Below, in pieces: positions 7,793 to 16,553 of a stretch of DNA of 32,427 nucleotides. Numbering within the stretch: position 1 is the first letter of the stretch; each line of letters opens with the position of its first letter. Position numbers and translations under genes: made by a program. The notes beneath the pieces were generated by a model. It was not told the origin of the DNA and made no database searches. It saw nothing but the letters and a program-made list of their open reading frames with translations. Origin of the DNA: Candidatus Kaiserbacteria bacterium (GTDB taxonomy: Bacteria > Patescibacteriota > Minisyncoccia > Phycocordibacterales > UBA2100); the NCBI GenBank assembly GCA_016214605.1, contig JACROD010000023.1:1-32427 (forward strand), given 5' to 3'.

Positions 7793-8368
7793 TTATATCT
7801 GCATAATCTCTGCTTGCCAGGCGTCTATTGCCGGAAAGTGATGGATGAATCCGATAATATTGAGTGTGAGATTGTCGTGGATGAAATACGCGACGCCGAT
7901 CTCCATCGCGAGCGCAAGGAAGATGACGGTCCACACCGAGAAGCGCCAGGCGAGCACGAAGCCAAGTGTCATCATGAGGGTATCCATGATCGAATTGATG
8001 ATGCTGTCGCCCACGTATCCGCGCGCGAGGGCCTGCTGTCGATACGCCTCGATCACCATAGGAGTATTCTCGGCGATCTCCCAGCCTATTTCGAGACTCA
8101 TGGCGAGCAGGAGCCGTTGCTGCAGAGACCAGCGCGGGAAGATGGCCCATGTGAAAAGAAAGAAAAGAAATCCGTGGATGATATGGGAGAAGCTATACCA
8201 ATCGGATAGGTGCTGCGACATGCCCGAAGAAGTGATCACTCCTTCCCAGAGCTTCACGTATCCGCAGGTACATATCGCCGGCTGGCCAAAGAGATAGAGC
8301 ACGGCCGCTTGGATGACGATTAGCACGCAGCCGAGCGGCCAAAAATATCGCCATGAGGATGTAATCAT
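7793..8368 (-). CDS. DUF2585-family membrane protein
   Basis: WEGVITSSGMSQHLSDWYSFSHIIHGFLFF...RLLLAMSLEIGWEIAENTPMVIEAYRQQALARGYVGDSIINSIMDTLMMTLGF. Confidence 0.8.
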   Translation of the reverse strand: MITSSWRYFWPLGCVLIVIQAAVLYLFGQPAICTCGYVKLWEGVITSSGMSQHLSDWYSFSHIIHGFLFFLFTWAIFPRWSLQQRLLLAMSLEIGWEIAENTPMVIEAYRQQALARGYVGDSIINSIMDTLMMTLGFVLAWRFSVWTVIFLALAMEIGVAYFIHDNLTLNIIGFIHHFPAIDAWQAEIMQI

Positions 8369-8498
8369 ATGATATATTCTACCTCCTTTTATGATCCTTC
8401 ACGAGAGATGGAATGTATGGTAGAAGGAATAAGGAATATAGTCACGCTCTTCGCGTAGTGCGAAGAGGTACTTTTTATAAAAATAATAAAAAATAAAA

Positions 8499-8521
8499 AC
8501 CGCGGAGTAATTCTCCGCGGT
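8499..8521 (-). terminator. Terminator downstream of the IDO gene
   Basis: ACCGCGGAG taatt CTCCGCGGT with a T-rich tract on the minus strand. Confidence 0.8.
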
Positions 8522-8528
8522 CTTGTCT

Positions 8529-9725
8529 TTAAGCGGCACTTTTGATAAGTGCGTGCCGCGTGTCTAGGATATGTCGGAAGAGCGACTTGTCGAACTTCGT
8601 GCCGCCAGTACCCACATTGTGCGGATTCGCGTGCTCGCCGCGTTTCGACGGCTGGTTGAAGATGTACGCCTTTGCAAACCGGTAGTGTTGGATGCGAAAT
8701 GCGACCATCTGCTTGATGCATGCGTTGTACACCTCGGTGAGCTCTGGATGCTGGAGCACGAAATCGCGGATACTCGCCCCCTTCTCCACGAGCTCCAGCA
8801 GCGCCCGATGCTCCACCTGCATGTATCCGCGCATCTCGCGCAAGTGCACGCTTAATTCATCCGTCGCGTCATGCACGATACCCATGATCGCGTCAAGGAA
8901 CGGGAAGATCACGCTCTGTGCGCCAGTCTCACCGCGGTAGACTTGCGGTTTGCCTTTGTACTTTTTGACACCTTTATAGATGATGCCCTTCCGGATTTCC
9001 TTGTCGGAATGCTCCTTGGTGCCGAAGATGAACGGCCGCACGCGCTCTTTGTAGATGTACGGGTCGCAGTTCTTCGTGAGTGCTTTGAGCGTGTCTACGA
9101 TAGCAGTCAGCGCTATGAGGATCTTCCAAAGCTCATCTCGACAGGGTTCAACGTCTCCTTTCTGTGCGGCATCCTTTGCATGAACGCCACCGTCGATCGC
9201 TTGTCCCGCACGCGCTTCGATATCGATGTGGGGGAGGATAAACCCCGATTCGTCGAGACCGCCGTAAAAGGTACGGATAAGAGCCAGATTGCGGTATTCG
9301 ATCGGTCCGGATGGATCGAGACGGGACCAATTGTACGGGGCATACGACGTATACGCGAGGCACGGGTGCCTGCCGAGTGCATCTGCAAATGCCACGAGCG
9401 GCACCGCGATGTTTGCCGGGATTACTAGGCGTGGTTTTTCATCACGCCAGAGTTCCCATATGTATGCCGCCGTCGCGAAGTTTAGGTCGCGGAAGATTGC
9501 TTCTTGCATGTGCGTTGAATAATTACGCGGGTCAACTTTCGGGATGCGTATCTTCTCGAATGTAGGACCCCAGCATCCGGCATGAAGCCATGCCGGTATC
9601 TCCTGCACGGCACGTTCGAGCGACCGAAATTCTTTCGGTAGCTTCCGTGGAGGATCACGACTGGGCAGGAACCCGCGTTCGGCGCTTACGCCGTATTTCT
9701 TCAGGTCGACAGGTGTCATGGACAT
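8529..9725 (-). CDS. Indoleamine 2,3-dioxygenase-family protein
   Basis: GETGAQSVIFPFLDAIMGI; YMQVEHRALLELVEK; candidate heme His in FRIQHYRFAKAYI; GTGGTKFDKSLFRHILDTR. Confidence 0.8.
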   Translation of the reverse strand: MSMTPVDLKKYGVSAERGFLPSRDPPRKLPKEFRSLERAVQEIPAWLHAGCWGPTFEKIRIPKVDPRNYSTHMQEAIFRDLNFATAAYIWELWRDEKPRLVIPANIAVPLVAFADALGRHPCLAYTSYAPYNWSRLDPSGPIEYRNLALIRTFYGGLDESGFILPHIDIEARAGQAIDGGVHAKDAAQKGDVEPCRDELWKILIALTAIVDTLKALTKNCDPYIYKERVRPFIFGTKEHSDKEIRKGIIYKGVKKYKGKPQVYRGETGAQSVIFPFLDAIMGIVHDATDELSVHLREMRGYMQVEHRALLELVEKGASIRDFVLQHPELTEVYNACIKQMVAFRIQHYRFAKAYIFNQPSKRGEHANPHNVGTGGTKFDKSLFRHILDTRHALIKSAA

Positions 9726-9799
9726 CTCCGTCCCTTTCTTGGTGTGACAAAAAACTAGACTACAAACAGGCTACTCGGTATCCGCCTATTGTCAAATAC

Positions 9800-10063
9800 T
9801 TATCGTTTTGCCTTATTGCGCTTCTCCTCGTCCATCACGCGGGTGACCTCGCGCTCGCGCATTTCGAGCATGTGTTTGCCTTCGACGAGCTTTTTCTTGA
9901 GATCCTCGACTTTTTTCTTGGCTGCTTCGAGGGCGAGCTCGGCGGTGTGGTATTCCATCTCCTGGTGTTTGACCTCTTGGGTGTGCCAGGCGACCTGTCG
10001 TTTCATTTGGGCGAGCTGCATCGGGTCCATGGTCCTATTATACGCTTGTTTTTTATTCTGCAA
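9800..10063 (-). CDS. Small coiled-coil protein
   Basis: Charged heptad-like MDPMQLAQMKRQVAWHTQEVKHQEMEYHTAELALEAAKKKVEDLKKKLVEGKHMLEMREREVTRVMDEEKRNKAKR. Start possibly at internal MDPMQ. Confidence 0.55.
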   Translation of the reverse strand: MQNKKQAYNRTMDPMQLAQMKRQVAWHTQEVKHQEMEYHTAELALEAAKKKVEDLKKKLVEGKHMLEMREREVTRVMDEEKRNKAKR

Positions 10064-10075
10064 GTAAAAGAAAAT

Positions 10076-10098
10076 CCCGCGGTCTGTGCGACCGCGGG
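10076..10098 (-). terminator. Terminator of the aminotransferase gene
   Basis: CCCGCGGTC tgtgc GACCGCGGG, then ATTTTCTTTT on the minus strand. Confidence 0.75.
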
Positions 10099-10114
10099 GC
10101 GATAGTTTTCTGAG

Positions 10115-11422
10115 CTATGCCGCTATTGGCCATGATTGGGCTGCATCGATCTTGGCGCTGATCTCAAGAAGAGCAACGCGGATCGCCCTGCATGCTTCGT
10201 CGATCATCTCGTCGGTGATGGCGAGGATCGGCGGGGAGATACGCACGTGCGCGATGCGTCCGTAGTGAGGATCGTCGTACACATGGCCATGTTTCATAAA
10301 GATGCGCTGGCCATACTCTCCCGCAAGTAATCTGCGGCAAAGCGACTCTGCAGAGGTGATGCCGCGGATACGCAGACCGATCAGAGAACCCCGATACTCG
10401 ACATCGACATGCGGAATATCCTTTAGGTTTTCAGCAAATCGACGACCGATCTCCTTGGATCGCTTCCCTATCGCATCGCCATGCTTTTCTAGATATTCGA
10501 TCACGGCGGTGGCGACGACGCATTGGAGCGGAGAACCGCTGAATGTTGCCCCATCCGTTCCGGGCGCAAAGACAGACATGAACTCGTCGGTCCCCACGAG
10601 CGCCGAGATGGGCAGCAGACCGCCGCCGAGCGCTTTACCGAGCACGACTGCATCGGGTCGATAGATATGTTCTTCAGTGTCGTATTCTTGAAACGACAAC
10701 CTATCCCCGCAGCGATAGAAGCAGTCTTGGATCCCGTCGAGTACGACATATTTTCCGAGTGTTCGGGCGATCTGTATGATCTCGCGATATTCACCGTGAT
10801 CAAACAACGGCCCGCCTTCTCCGCGATGCATCTCCAGGATGATGCCGATGACATCATCTCTTGCGAGCACGGATCGGATCGCTTTGATCGTGCGCGGTAC
10901 TACGATGAATCCTCTCGATCGCGGACCTTTCCCTTTGTACTGGTCCACATCGAATCGCGCATTGGTGGTGAAGGAGCGTCCGCGACCGTGGAAGTAGTTT
11001 TCAATGAGTACCACTTTGGGTTTCTTGATACCGCGTCTTTCTGCGTGCAAAAAGAGTGCAGTGGCAGCGCTTTCTGTCGCAGAGCCGCCATCTGATTTGG
11101 CGAGGACGCGATCAAATTCGGTAAACCGGGTGATCGCCTCGCAGAACATGGCATACGGTACCGAATAGATCACGTTTGAGACCAGATCCAAGCAGCAGCG
11201 CGGATTCAACAAGAACCGCACGAGCGCAAAGATCACGAACTTCCAGCTATGCGTGAGCACCGCCGAGTATCCGGAGAGCAGGTCGAGGATCTTGTTGCCT
11301 TCAGGATCCCAAAAATAAGCCCCCTTTGATGCAACGGCGACCGCGGGATAGCGGTTGTAATTTTGCGCACTGTGCTTGTCCGTGACGCGCCGGCTCTCGG
11401 CGCTCGTCCAGCGTCTTTTCAT
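10115..11422 (-). CDS. Class-III PLP aminotransferase (ornithine-aminotransferase-like, divergent)
   Basis: ARTLGKYVVLDGIQDCFYRCG; RPDAVVLGKALGGGLLPISALVG (catalytic Lys); ATFSGSPLQCVVATAVIEYLE. Confidence 0.8.
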   Translation of the reverse strand: MKRRWTSAESRRVTDKHSAQNYNRYPAVAVASKGAYFWDPEGNKILDLLSGYSAVLTHSWKFVIFALVRFLLNPRCCLDLVSNVIYSVPYAMFCEAITRFTEFDRVLAKSDGGSATESAATALFLHAERRGIKKPKVVLIENYFHGRGRSFTTNARFDVDQYKGKGPRSRGFIVVPRTIKAIRSVLARDDVIGIILEMHRGEGGPLFDHGEYREIIQIARTLGKYVVLDGIQDCFYRCGDRLSFQEYDTEEHIYRPDAVVLGKALGGGLLPISALVGTDEFMSVFAPGTDGATFSGSPLQCVVATAVIEYLEKHGDAIGKRSKEIGRRFAENLKDIPHVDVEYRGSLIGLRIRGITSAESLCRRLLAGEYGQRIFMKHGHVYDDPHYGRIAHVRISPPILAITDEMIDEACRAIRVALLEISAKIDAAQSWPIAA

Positions 11423-11542
11423 GTGCCGCTCCTCTGATTCGTAAGACTATATTCCAATTTATTTTTACCACAAATCCGGCTTCTTTGCTAGTAGTCGTGT
11501 TGGCTCATGGCTTCTTCAGGATGAAGCGCAAATACTGTCCTT

Positions 11543-12142
11543 ATGAGGCGGATACGCATACTTTTGGTGGGACTGCTCGGCGTTTCAGCGGCGGTCTTTT
11601 TCGGTGTCACGCTCGTGCGTGCGATGTGGTATGACGTGCAGGTAGAGGTGCCGGCACCGCCAAGGCCAGCGCCGGCTGCCATTCCCATCGACCCACCTTC
11701 CCAGCTTGTCATACCAGCACTCCAAATAGACGCCGATATCGAACACATCGGTCTGGTCGCGTCTGATCGCATGGCTGTGCCGCACAGTTTTAAGGACGCG
11801 GGTTGGTACAAATATGGCCCGGTACCGGGTGATGAAGGCACAGCGATCATCTTGGGACATCTGGACAATGGTCTCGGTCTCACGGGTGTATTCAAGCGGC
11901 TCCACGAGCTTGTCCCCGGAGATGAGATCGAAATATTGACCGAAGGTGGGCGCACGGTGCGTTTTCGCGTGACGTCACTCGCGGACTATCCCTACAAGGA
12001 TGTTCCTCCTACGGCACTCGTTTCTTCTGATGCCAAGTTGATACTCATTACGTGTGCGGGGCATTGGACCTACGACAAAGATCAGGGCATGACCTACGAC
12101 CACAGACTGGTCGTCTCTGCCCGCCTCATGAACACACTGTGA
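11543..12142 (+). CDS. Class F sortase
   Basis: N-terminal TM; LVIPALQIDADIEHIG; GTAIILGHLDNG; LITCAGHWTYDKDQGMTYDHRLVVSARL (catalytic H, C, R). Confidence 0.88.
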   Translation: MRRIRILLVGLLGVSAAVFFGVTLVRAMWYDVQVEVPAPPRPAPAAIPIDPPSQLVIPALQIDADIEHIGLVASDRMAVPHSFKDAGWYKYGPVPGDEGTAIILGHLDNGLGLTGVFKRLHELVPGDEIEILTEGGRTVRFRVTSLADYPYKDVPPTALVSSDAKLILITCAGHWTYDKDQGMTYDHRLVVSARLMNTL

Positions 12143-12253
12143 TTCATCAGCGTTTAATCACCGCTCTGCTCTACTGAAGCGGTAGGTCGATTCATCACAA
12201 CGATGTCTGGCCGACCGCTTGCTTACTAGCAATTAATAACTAAAAGATCATGT

Positions 12254-13414
12254 ATGAAATCTTCTAATCGTTTATCTTTTGGCAACTTTTTCCTTCTCGG
12301 GTTCCTTGTGACAGCCCTGCTTATCCTTGCTGCGATAGGGGGAGGATCTCCTCTTGTCGCGCGAGCGGAGGCGGGCGGTCCGACGGTGACCCTATCAAGC
12401 ACGACATCGAGTCCGACGAGTGAGAGCGCGATCCCTGTCAGCGCGTTGTTCTCCGAATCGGTGACGGGTCTGAGCACGAGCAGTATTGTCGCGACCAACG
12501 GTACGATAAGCGACCTGTCCGGATCGAGTACGGTTTTCACGTTCGTTCTCAATCCCATTGCCGATGGCACGACCACGGTGATGATCCCTTCCGACGTGGC
12601 ATCTTCCACGTCGGCGTCAAGTACGGGGAATCAGGCTTCTAATACACTGGAGTTTTTGTTCATGCCGAGCGGCACGTCGAGCACGTCGACCATGCCGATG
12701 ATCTCGAATGTCGCAGCGACCAGTACCGGCACGACGTCGGAAATGATCACGTGGGCGACCGATGTACCGGCGAGCTCTTGGGTGTTGTACGGCACGACGA
12801 CGACCTATGGGCTTGCGACGCCATTCGAGGCGGGACCGGTGACCGATCACATGGCAGATGTGACGGGACTTCAAGATTCGACGCTTTACCACTTTGTCGT
12901 GAGTTCCGGCAATGCAATGGGGACCACAACCTCGCCTGATTTCACCTTCATGACCGGATCGACGAGTGTTGCGACCAGTACTGCGAGCACGACGCCTCTT
13001 GCGGTCACGGGCGTCGATACGATAACGTCTGTCGCCGTCGCAGACAATACATTTGCCAGCGGATGGAAATGGGTTCTGCACCTCACCGTGCCGGATACTG
13101 AGAATGCCTTCCGTATGAAGTTCGGCGACTTCTTGGCTTCGGGATCGACAAGTACCATCGGGATCGCCAACAATCTGCGCATCTTCTCCCCTCAGTCATC
13201 CACTATGGTTGATGAAGGGTCTTCAATGACCGAGGTCGACAATAACTACGGGGCTTGGATGTATCTGACCGGTGACTCCTCCACTTCGATTCCGGGAAGG
13301 CAGATCAATGTGACGGTGGAAATGCGCATACCTGCGGGCACCGCATCGGGCACCTACACGACAAGCTTCGGGGCGCAATCAATACCGTCTGCGGCGACGT
13401 CGACGACACCTTAG
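12254..13414 (+). CDS. Secreted Ser/Thr-rich surface protein with Ig-like/fibronectin-like domains
   Basis: Signal/TM N-terminus, VTLSSTTSSPTSESAIPVSALFSESVTGL (Big-like), ISNVAATSTGTTSEMITWATDVPASSWVLYGTTTTYG...VTGLQDSTLYHFVVSSG (FN3-like). Confidence 0.75.
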   Translation: MKSSNRLSFGNFFLLGFLVTALLILAAIGGGSPLVARAEAGGPTVTLSSTTSSPTSESAIPVSALFSESVTGLSTSSIVATNGTISDLSGSSTVFTFVLNPIADGTTTVMIPSDVASSTSASSTGNQASNTLEFLFMPSGTSSTSTMPMISNVAATSTGTTSEMITWATDVPASSWVLYGTTTTYGLATPFEAGPVTDHMADVTGLQDSTLYHFVVSSGNAMGTTTSPDFTFMTGSTSVATSTASTTPLAVTGVDTITSVAVADNTFASGWKWVLHLTVPDTENAFRMKFGDFLASGSTSTIGIANNLRIFSPQSSTMVDEGSSMTEVDNNYGAWMYLTGDSSTSIPGRQINVTVEMRIPAGTASGTYTTSFGAQSIPSAATSTTP

Positions 13415-13468
13415 CAGAGGGTCGTTGCAAGGTTGCATATTAACAGCCGATAATCACCAAATGATCTT

Positions 13469-13981
13469 ATGAAAACTAAAAATCTCGTCCCTGCTCTCCT
13501 TCTCATCGTCATGACGACGCCGGTCTTCGCTTCCGAGATCACCGGGACCTTGAGCGCGGGATCAGGAAGCGCTCTTGCCGGGACCGTAGTGAGTGCTTCT
13601 TCGAGCACCACTACGACCTCCACATCGACCGGAACGATCGGAGGGAGTGTGACTCCTGCGAGCGGAGGTCTGAGCGGGACGGTGGTCGCTCCACCAACGA
13701 CGCAGACCACCTCCGGTGGCAGTACCGGGGGTGGAGGCGGCGGTAATGGGCCTCCAGTCGGTCTTATTTCGACGCCGACAGGAGGTGGCGGGGGCTCGGT
13801 CTTGGGAACCTCGACGAGGGCAACGACAACGGGCGTCCCATCCGGCACGGGCGGCGGCACGGTTGTTCCCGGCGTAGGCAACACGGGGTCCGGAGCGCAG
13901 GCGCCGTGGACATATGCCGTACTCGCTCTTTCAGTGGTGAGTATGACCGGAAGCCTACTCTATCTGCGCAAGGAATTTTAG
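13469..13981 (+). CDS. Gly/Ser/Thr-rich surface protein with a C-terminal sorting-signal-like end
   Basis: Signal peptide; C-terminus VVPGVGNTGSGAQAPWTYAVLALSVVSMTGSLLYLRKEF (NTG, TM, basic/acidic tail). Confidence 0.7.
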   Translation: MKTKNLVPALLLIVMTTPVFASEITGTLSAGSGSALAGTVVSASSSTTTTSTSTGTIGGSVTPASGGLSGTVVAPPTTQTTSGGSTGGGGGGNGPPVGLISTPTGGGGGSVLGTSTRATTTGVPSGTGGGTVVPGVGNTGSGAQAPWTYAVLALSVVSMTGSLLYLRKEF

Positions 13982-14027
13982 GATTTCTTGAAGTGTGACG
14001 CGGTCTGCCGACAATTAAAGTCAAGTA

Positions 14028-14072
14028 AGTAACACCAGTGGGCGGCCCTCAGGGCCGCCCGCTGGTGTTACT
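14028..14072. terminator. Very long bidirectional terminator hairpin overlapping the GH15 stop codon
   Basis: AGTAACACCAGTGGGCGGCCCT c AGGGCCGCCCGCTGGTGTTACT: 22-bp arms, one G/T wobble. Confidence 0.75.
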
Positions 14073-15261
14073 GTGTTTGGTCTTGTTCCTCAGCGCTTTT
14101 CGCGGGGTCTAGGTGATGTTCGTTGATCTCATGCAGGGCGACGATAAAGAGACTCTCGCTCCAGCCGAGCGGGGTGTTTTCGTTGTGTTTGGCCGAATTG
14201 GAATAGTACAGTTCCGGAACCTCGCCGTTTTTGGTGACGGTCTGTTTGGTTTTTTCGAGATATTCTTTTGCTTTTTCTACATTGCCGATCTTTTCATAAA
14301 TGATCGCAAGCCAGCTCAAGCCAAAGGTCCACTCGGCTTCCTCGGACCAGCCATCGGGGTTTTTGTTGTAATATTTGTCGCCTTTGTAACGGATCACGCC
14401 GCGTTCGCGCAAGAGATGGTATTCAACATTTTCGAGGATCACCGCGGTCTCCCATTCGCTCAAAAGATTGTACGGCCATATGAGGGAAAGCAGCGCCAGG
14501 TCGGCGAACTTGCGCTGTGATTCGCGCGGGAGGAGCGCATGGAGCATCACCTGCCCTTTTTGGATCAGCTCATCGGGGACCTCGACGCCCTCGATATTGC
14601 GGGCGGCTATGAGGCCAGCTAGGCATGCGCCTACCGAAGAGGCATGCAGTTCCTGATCCTCTTCCCACATGCCGGAATCCGGGTCATGCCAGTATTCGAG
14701 CGTGGAAAGATACCATACGAGTTTTTGCAGGACCCGCACGTCATCGTCATCTTGTACGATGAGGCCTTTTTGCTTCTTTTCCATTTGGCCGACCTCGAAG
14801 AGTATGCATCCGATCGAGTCGTTTTGTTTGTTGCCCCATTCCTCCCAATATTCTTCGAAGGTCTCAGGATGGTAGCGCGGGTGGATGTATTCGTGCGTGT
14901 ACTGCGGCTTCTTGCTGATTGCGTGGTCGATCTTGTACTCGTGTTTTTTAAAAATATCGAGGATCGCGCGGTAGGTCTTGCGGACAGTCTCGTAATCTCC
15001 GATTACTTCGAAGGCAAGGCATTCGTAAAAGTTGTCACGCAGCCATGCTTTGTTGTAGCCGGTCTCGACATCTTTTTTGCTCGCGGCAAATAAGCCCGAT
15101 TCGTACTGGAGGCTCTCAAGGATCTTGAGGTGCTGTTCGATCAGTTTGTGATACATGACGGTCATGGGAGTATTGTAGCGCATTTTTGCGGCGATCTTTT
15201 TGATAAAAGATAACTCGAGTATAGAGTTCTGGATACTCGAGTTTATTTGGTATGAAAACAC
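14068..15261 (-). CDS. Glycoside hydrolase family 15-like protein
   Basis: YESGLFAASKKDVETGYNKAWLRDNFYECLAFE; DPDSGMWEEDQELHASSVGACLAGL; WSEEAEWTFGLSWLAIIYEKIG; PLGWSESLFIVALHEI. True start may be internal. Confidence 0.75.
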   Translation of the reverse strand: MFSYQINSSIQNSILELSFIKKIAAKMRYNTPMTVMYHKLIEQHLKILESLQYESGLFAASKKDVETGYNKAWLRDNFYECLAFEVIGDYETVRKTYRAILDIFKKHEYKIDHAISKKPQYTHEYIHPRYHPETFEEYWEEWGNKQNDSIGCILFEVGQMEKKQKGLIVQDDDDVRVLQKLVWYLSTLEYWHDPDSGMWEEDQELHASSVGACLAGLIAARNIEGVEVPDELIQKGQVMLHALLPRESQRKFADLALLSLIWPYNLLSEWETAVILENVEYHLLRERGVIRYKGDKYYNKNPDGWSEEAEWTFGLSWLAIIYEKIGNVEKAKEYLEKTKQTVTKNGEVPELYYSNSAKHNENTPLGWSESLFIVALHEINEHHLDPAKSAEEQDQTQ

Positions 15262-15285
15262 CCGGAAGGTCAGACCTCCCGGGTG
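15259..15285 (-). terminator. Terminator of the patatin-like gene
   Basis: CACCCGGAAGGTC a GACCTCCCGGGTG, then TTTTC on the minus strand. Confidence 0.7.
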
Positions 15286-15292
15286 GTATGTA

Positions 15293-16396
15293 TTACGATG
15301 CAGGCTCTAATTCCGATTCGCCCTGATGGCGTTTGATGGCCATGTGAGCGTGCTCGAGACATTCCCGCATCAGATCTTTGCCGCTTTCTCCCGCATTATG
15401 TACAATCATGGGATCGCTTTCAAACGGCGAGATCGATCTTTTCGGGAACAAGGCCGTGCACTTTACGCGCGGATGTACCTTGTGCATTCTTTTGAGCGAT
15501 CTGCTTATCTCGTCATCGATCGATAGCGTCCCGCGCCTTGTTGCGGAAGGCACCGTCGACAGCAGGATCAGTCCGATCCACGATTCCCACCATGATGCCC
15601 ACCACTCCATGCTCGACATGTGCAACAACGATTCCCATGTTGACAGGTCATACGTCGTGGGTCTCGGGGCGATTACAAGGACATGACTTGGACGCATGAT
15701 CTTCATCGCTTCTCCCAACGGCAGGGGCATGCTGCCTGCACCGTCGGAGTACTTTGCTTTTCGATGCGGTTCATGTGGATGGATACCCGCGAGTTCGATC
15801 TCCGGGGAGAAGCGGGGAATGGTCATCGCGGCTTCCGCAATTCTGCTCCAATGGTCCGGGCCTTCCTCCACCTTTAACCTGACGACGCTACCCTTGCCGG
15901 ATTCCCACTCGGTGACCGCGGTGTAGATACTTGACTTATAGATGCGAAGAGCCTCGTGATCGAGTATCTCCAGCATCGGGATGATCACGTCATCATGTAA
16001 TCGGATCCTTGCATCTCCTCTCGTAAAGAATCTGACGAATTTTCGCCTCACCAGATCCTCATAGAACGGTCTTACCAGATGAGACTTCTTGCAACCGAAT
16101 GCCAGAGCATTCGGCACAGCTGCTGAGATGGGGAAAAGTCCGATAGGGTCGTCATTGTAACCCTCTTCTTGCAGTACTTCGAACATTCCCGCTGAGACGA
16201 CGCCGGCGATTCCGCCACCGAGGCCGACAATGACGAGACGGAAAGGTTTAGGTTTTCCGTTCTTGTCGAGTGCGACCCTTCCCTTTTCATCTACGATCAC
16301 CAACGGGCCGCCATGGGTCCGCTGATATTCCTTGGATCGGATCCAATCCTCAAGAACCACGAGAGGTCTTGGATTATTGCTGAACACTCTAAACAC
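15293..16396 (-). CDS. Patatin-like phospholipase-family protein
   Basis: RLVIVGLGGGIAGVVSAGMFEVLQEEGY; LFPISAAVPNALAFG; KYSDGAGSMPLPLGEAM. GTG start with AGGGAGG SD. Confidence 0.7.
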   Translation of the reverse strand: MFRVFSNNPRPLVVLEDWIRSKEYQRTHGGPLVIVDEKGRVALDKNGKPKPFRLVIVGLGGGIAGVVSAGMFEVLQEEGYNDDPIGLFPISAAVPNALAFGCKKSHLVRPFYEDLVRRKFVRFFTRGDARIRLHDDVIIPMLEILDHEALRIYKSSIYTAVTEWESGKGSVVRLKVEEGPDHWSRIAEAAMTIPRFSPEIELAGIHPHEPHRKAKYSDGAGSMPLPLGEAMKIMRPSHVLVIAPRPTTYDLSTWESLLHMSSMEWWASWWESWIGLILLSTVPSATRRGTLSIDDEISRSLKRMHKVHPRVKCTALFPKRSISPFESDPMIVHNAGESGKDLMRECLEHAHMAIKRHQGESELEPAS

Positions 16397-16553
16397 GTGA
16401 TCCTCCCTGATTCATCGTTTCTTCATCTCTATCCTATAAGACAGGGTACCTGCTATTGCGGTGTGTGCAAGGAGATTTCCTATTGACAAAGAGACTATAT
16501 CGCACCACTATCACATCTAGAAAATATCGTTTACCAGATGTGAGGTATGAATC

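Noticed and set aside
8447-8467. Hairpin CTCTTCGC gtagt GCGAAGAG plus T-run as the end of a small RNA (about 8370-8475)
   Set aside because: A plausible terminator, but no supporting promoter, structure or conservation could be shown; left unannotated.
12170-12235. Imperfect inverted repeat AAGCGGT...ACCGCTT between the sortase and the Ig-like gene
   Set aside because: Short arms with a wide loop and no T-run; weak as either terminator or operator.
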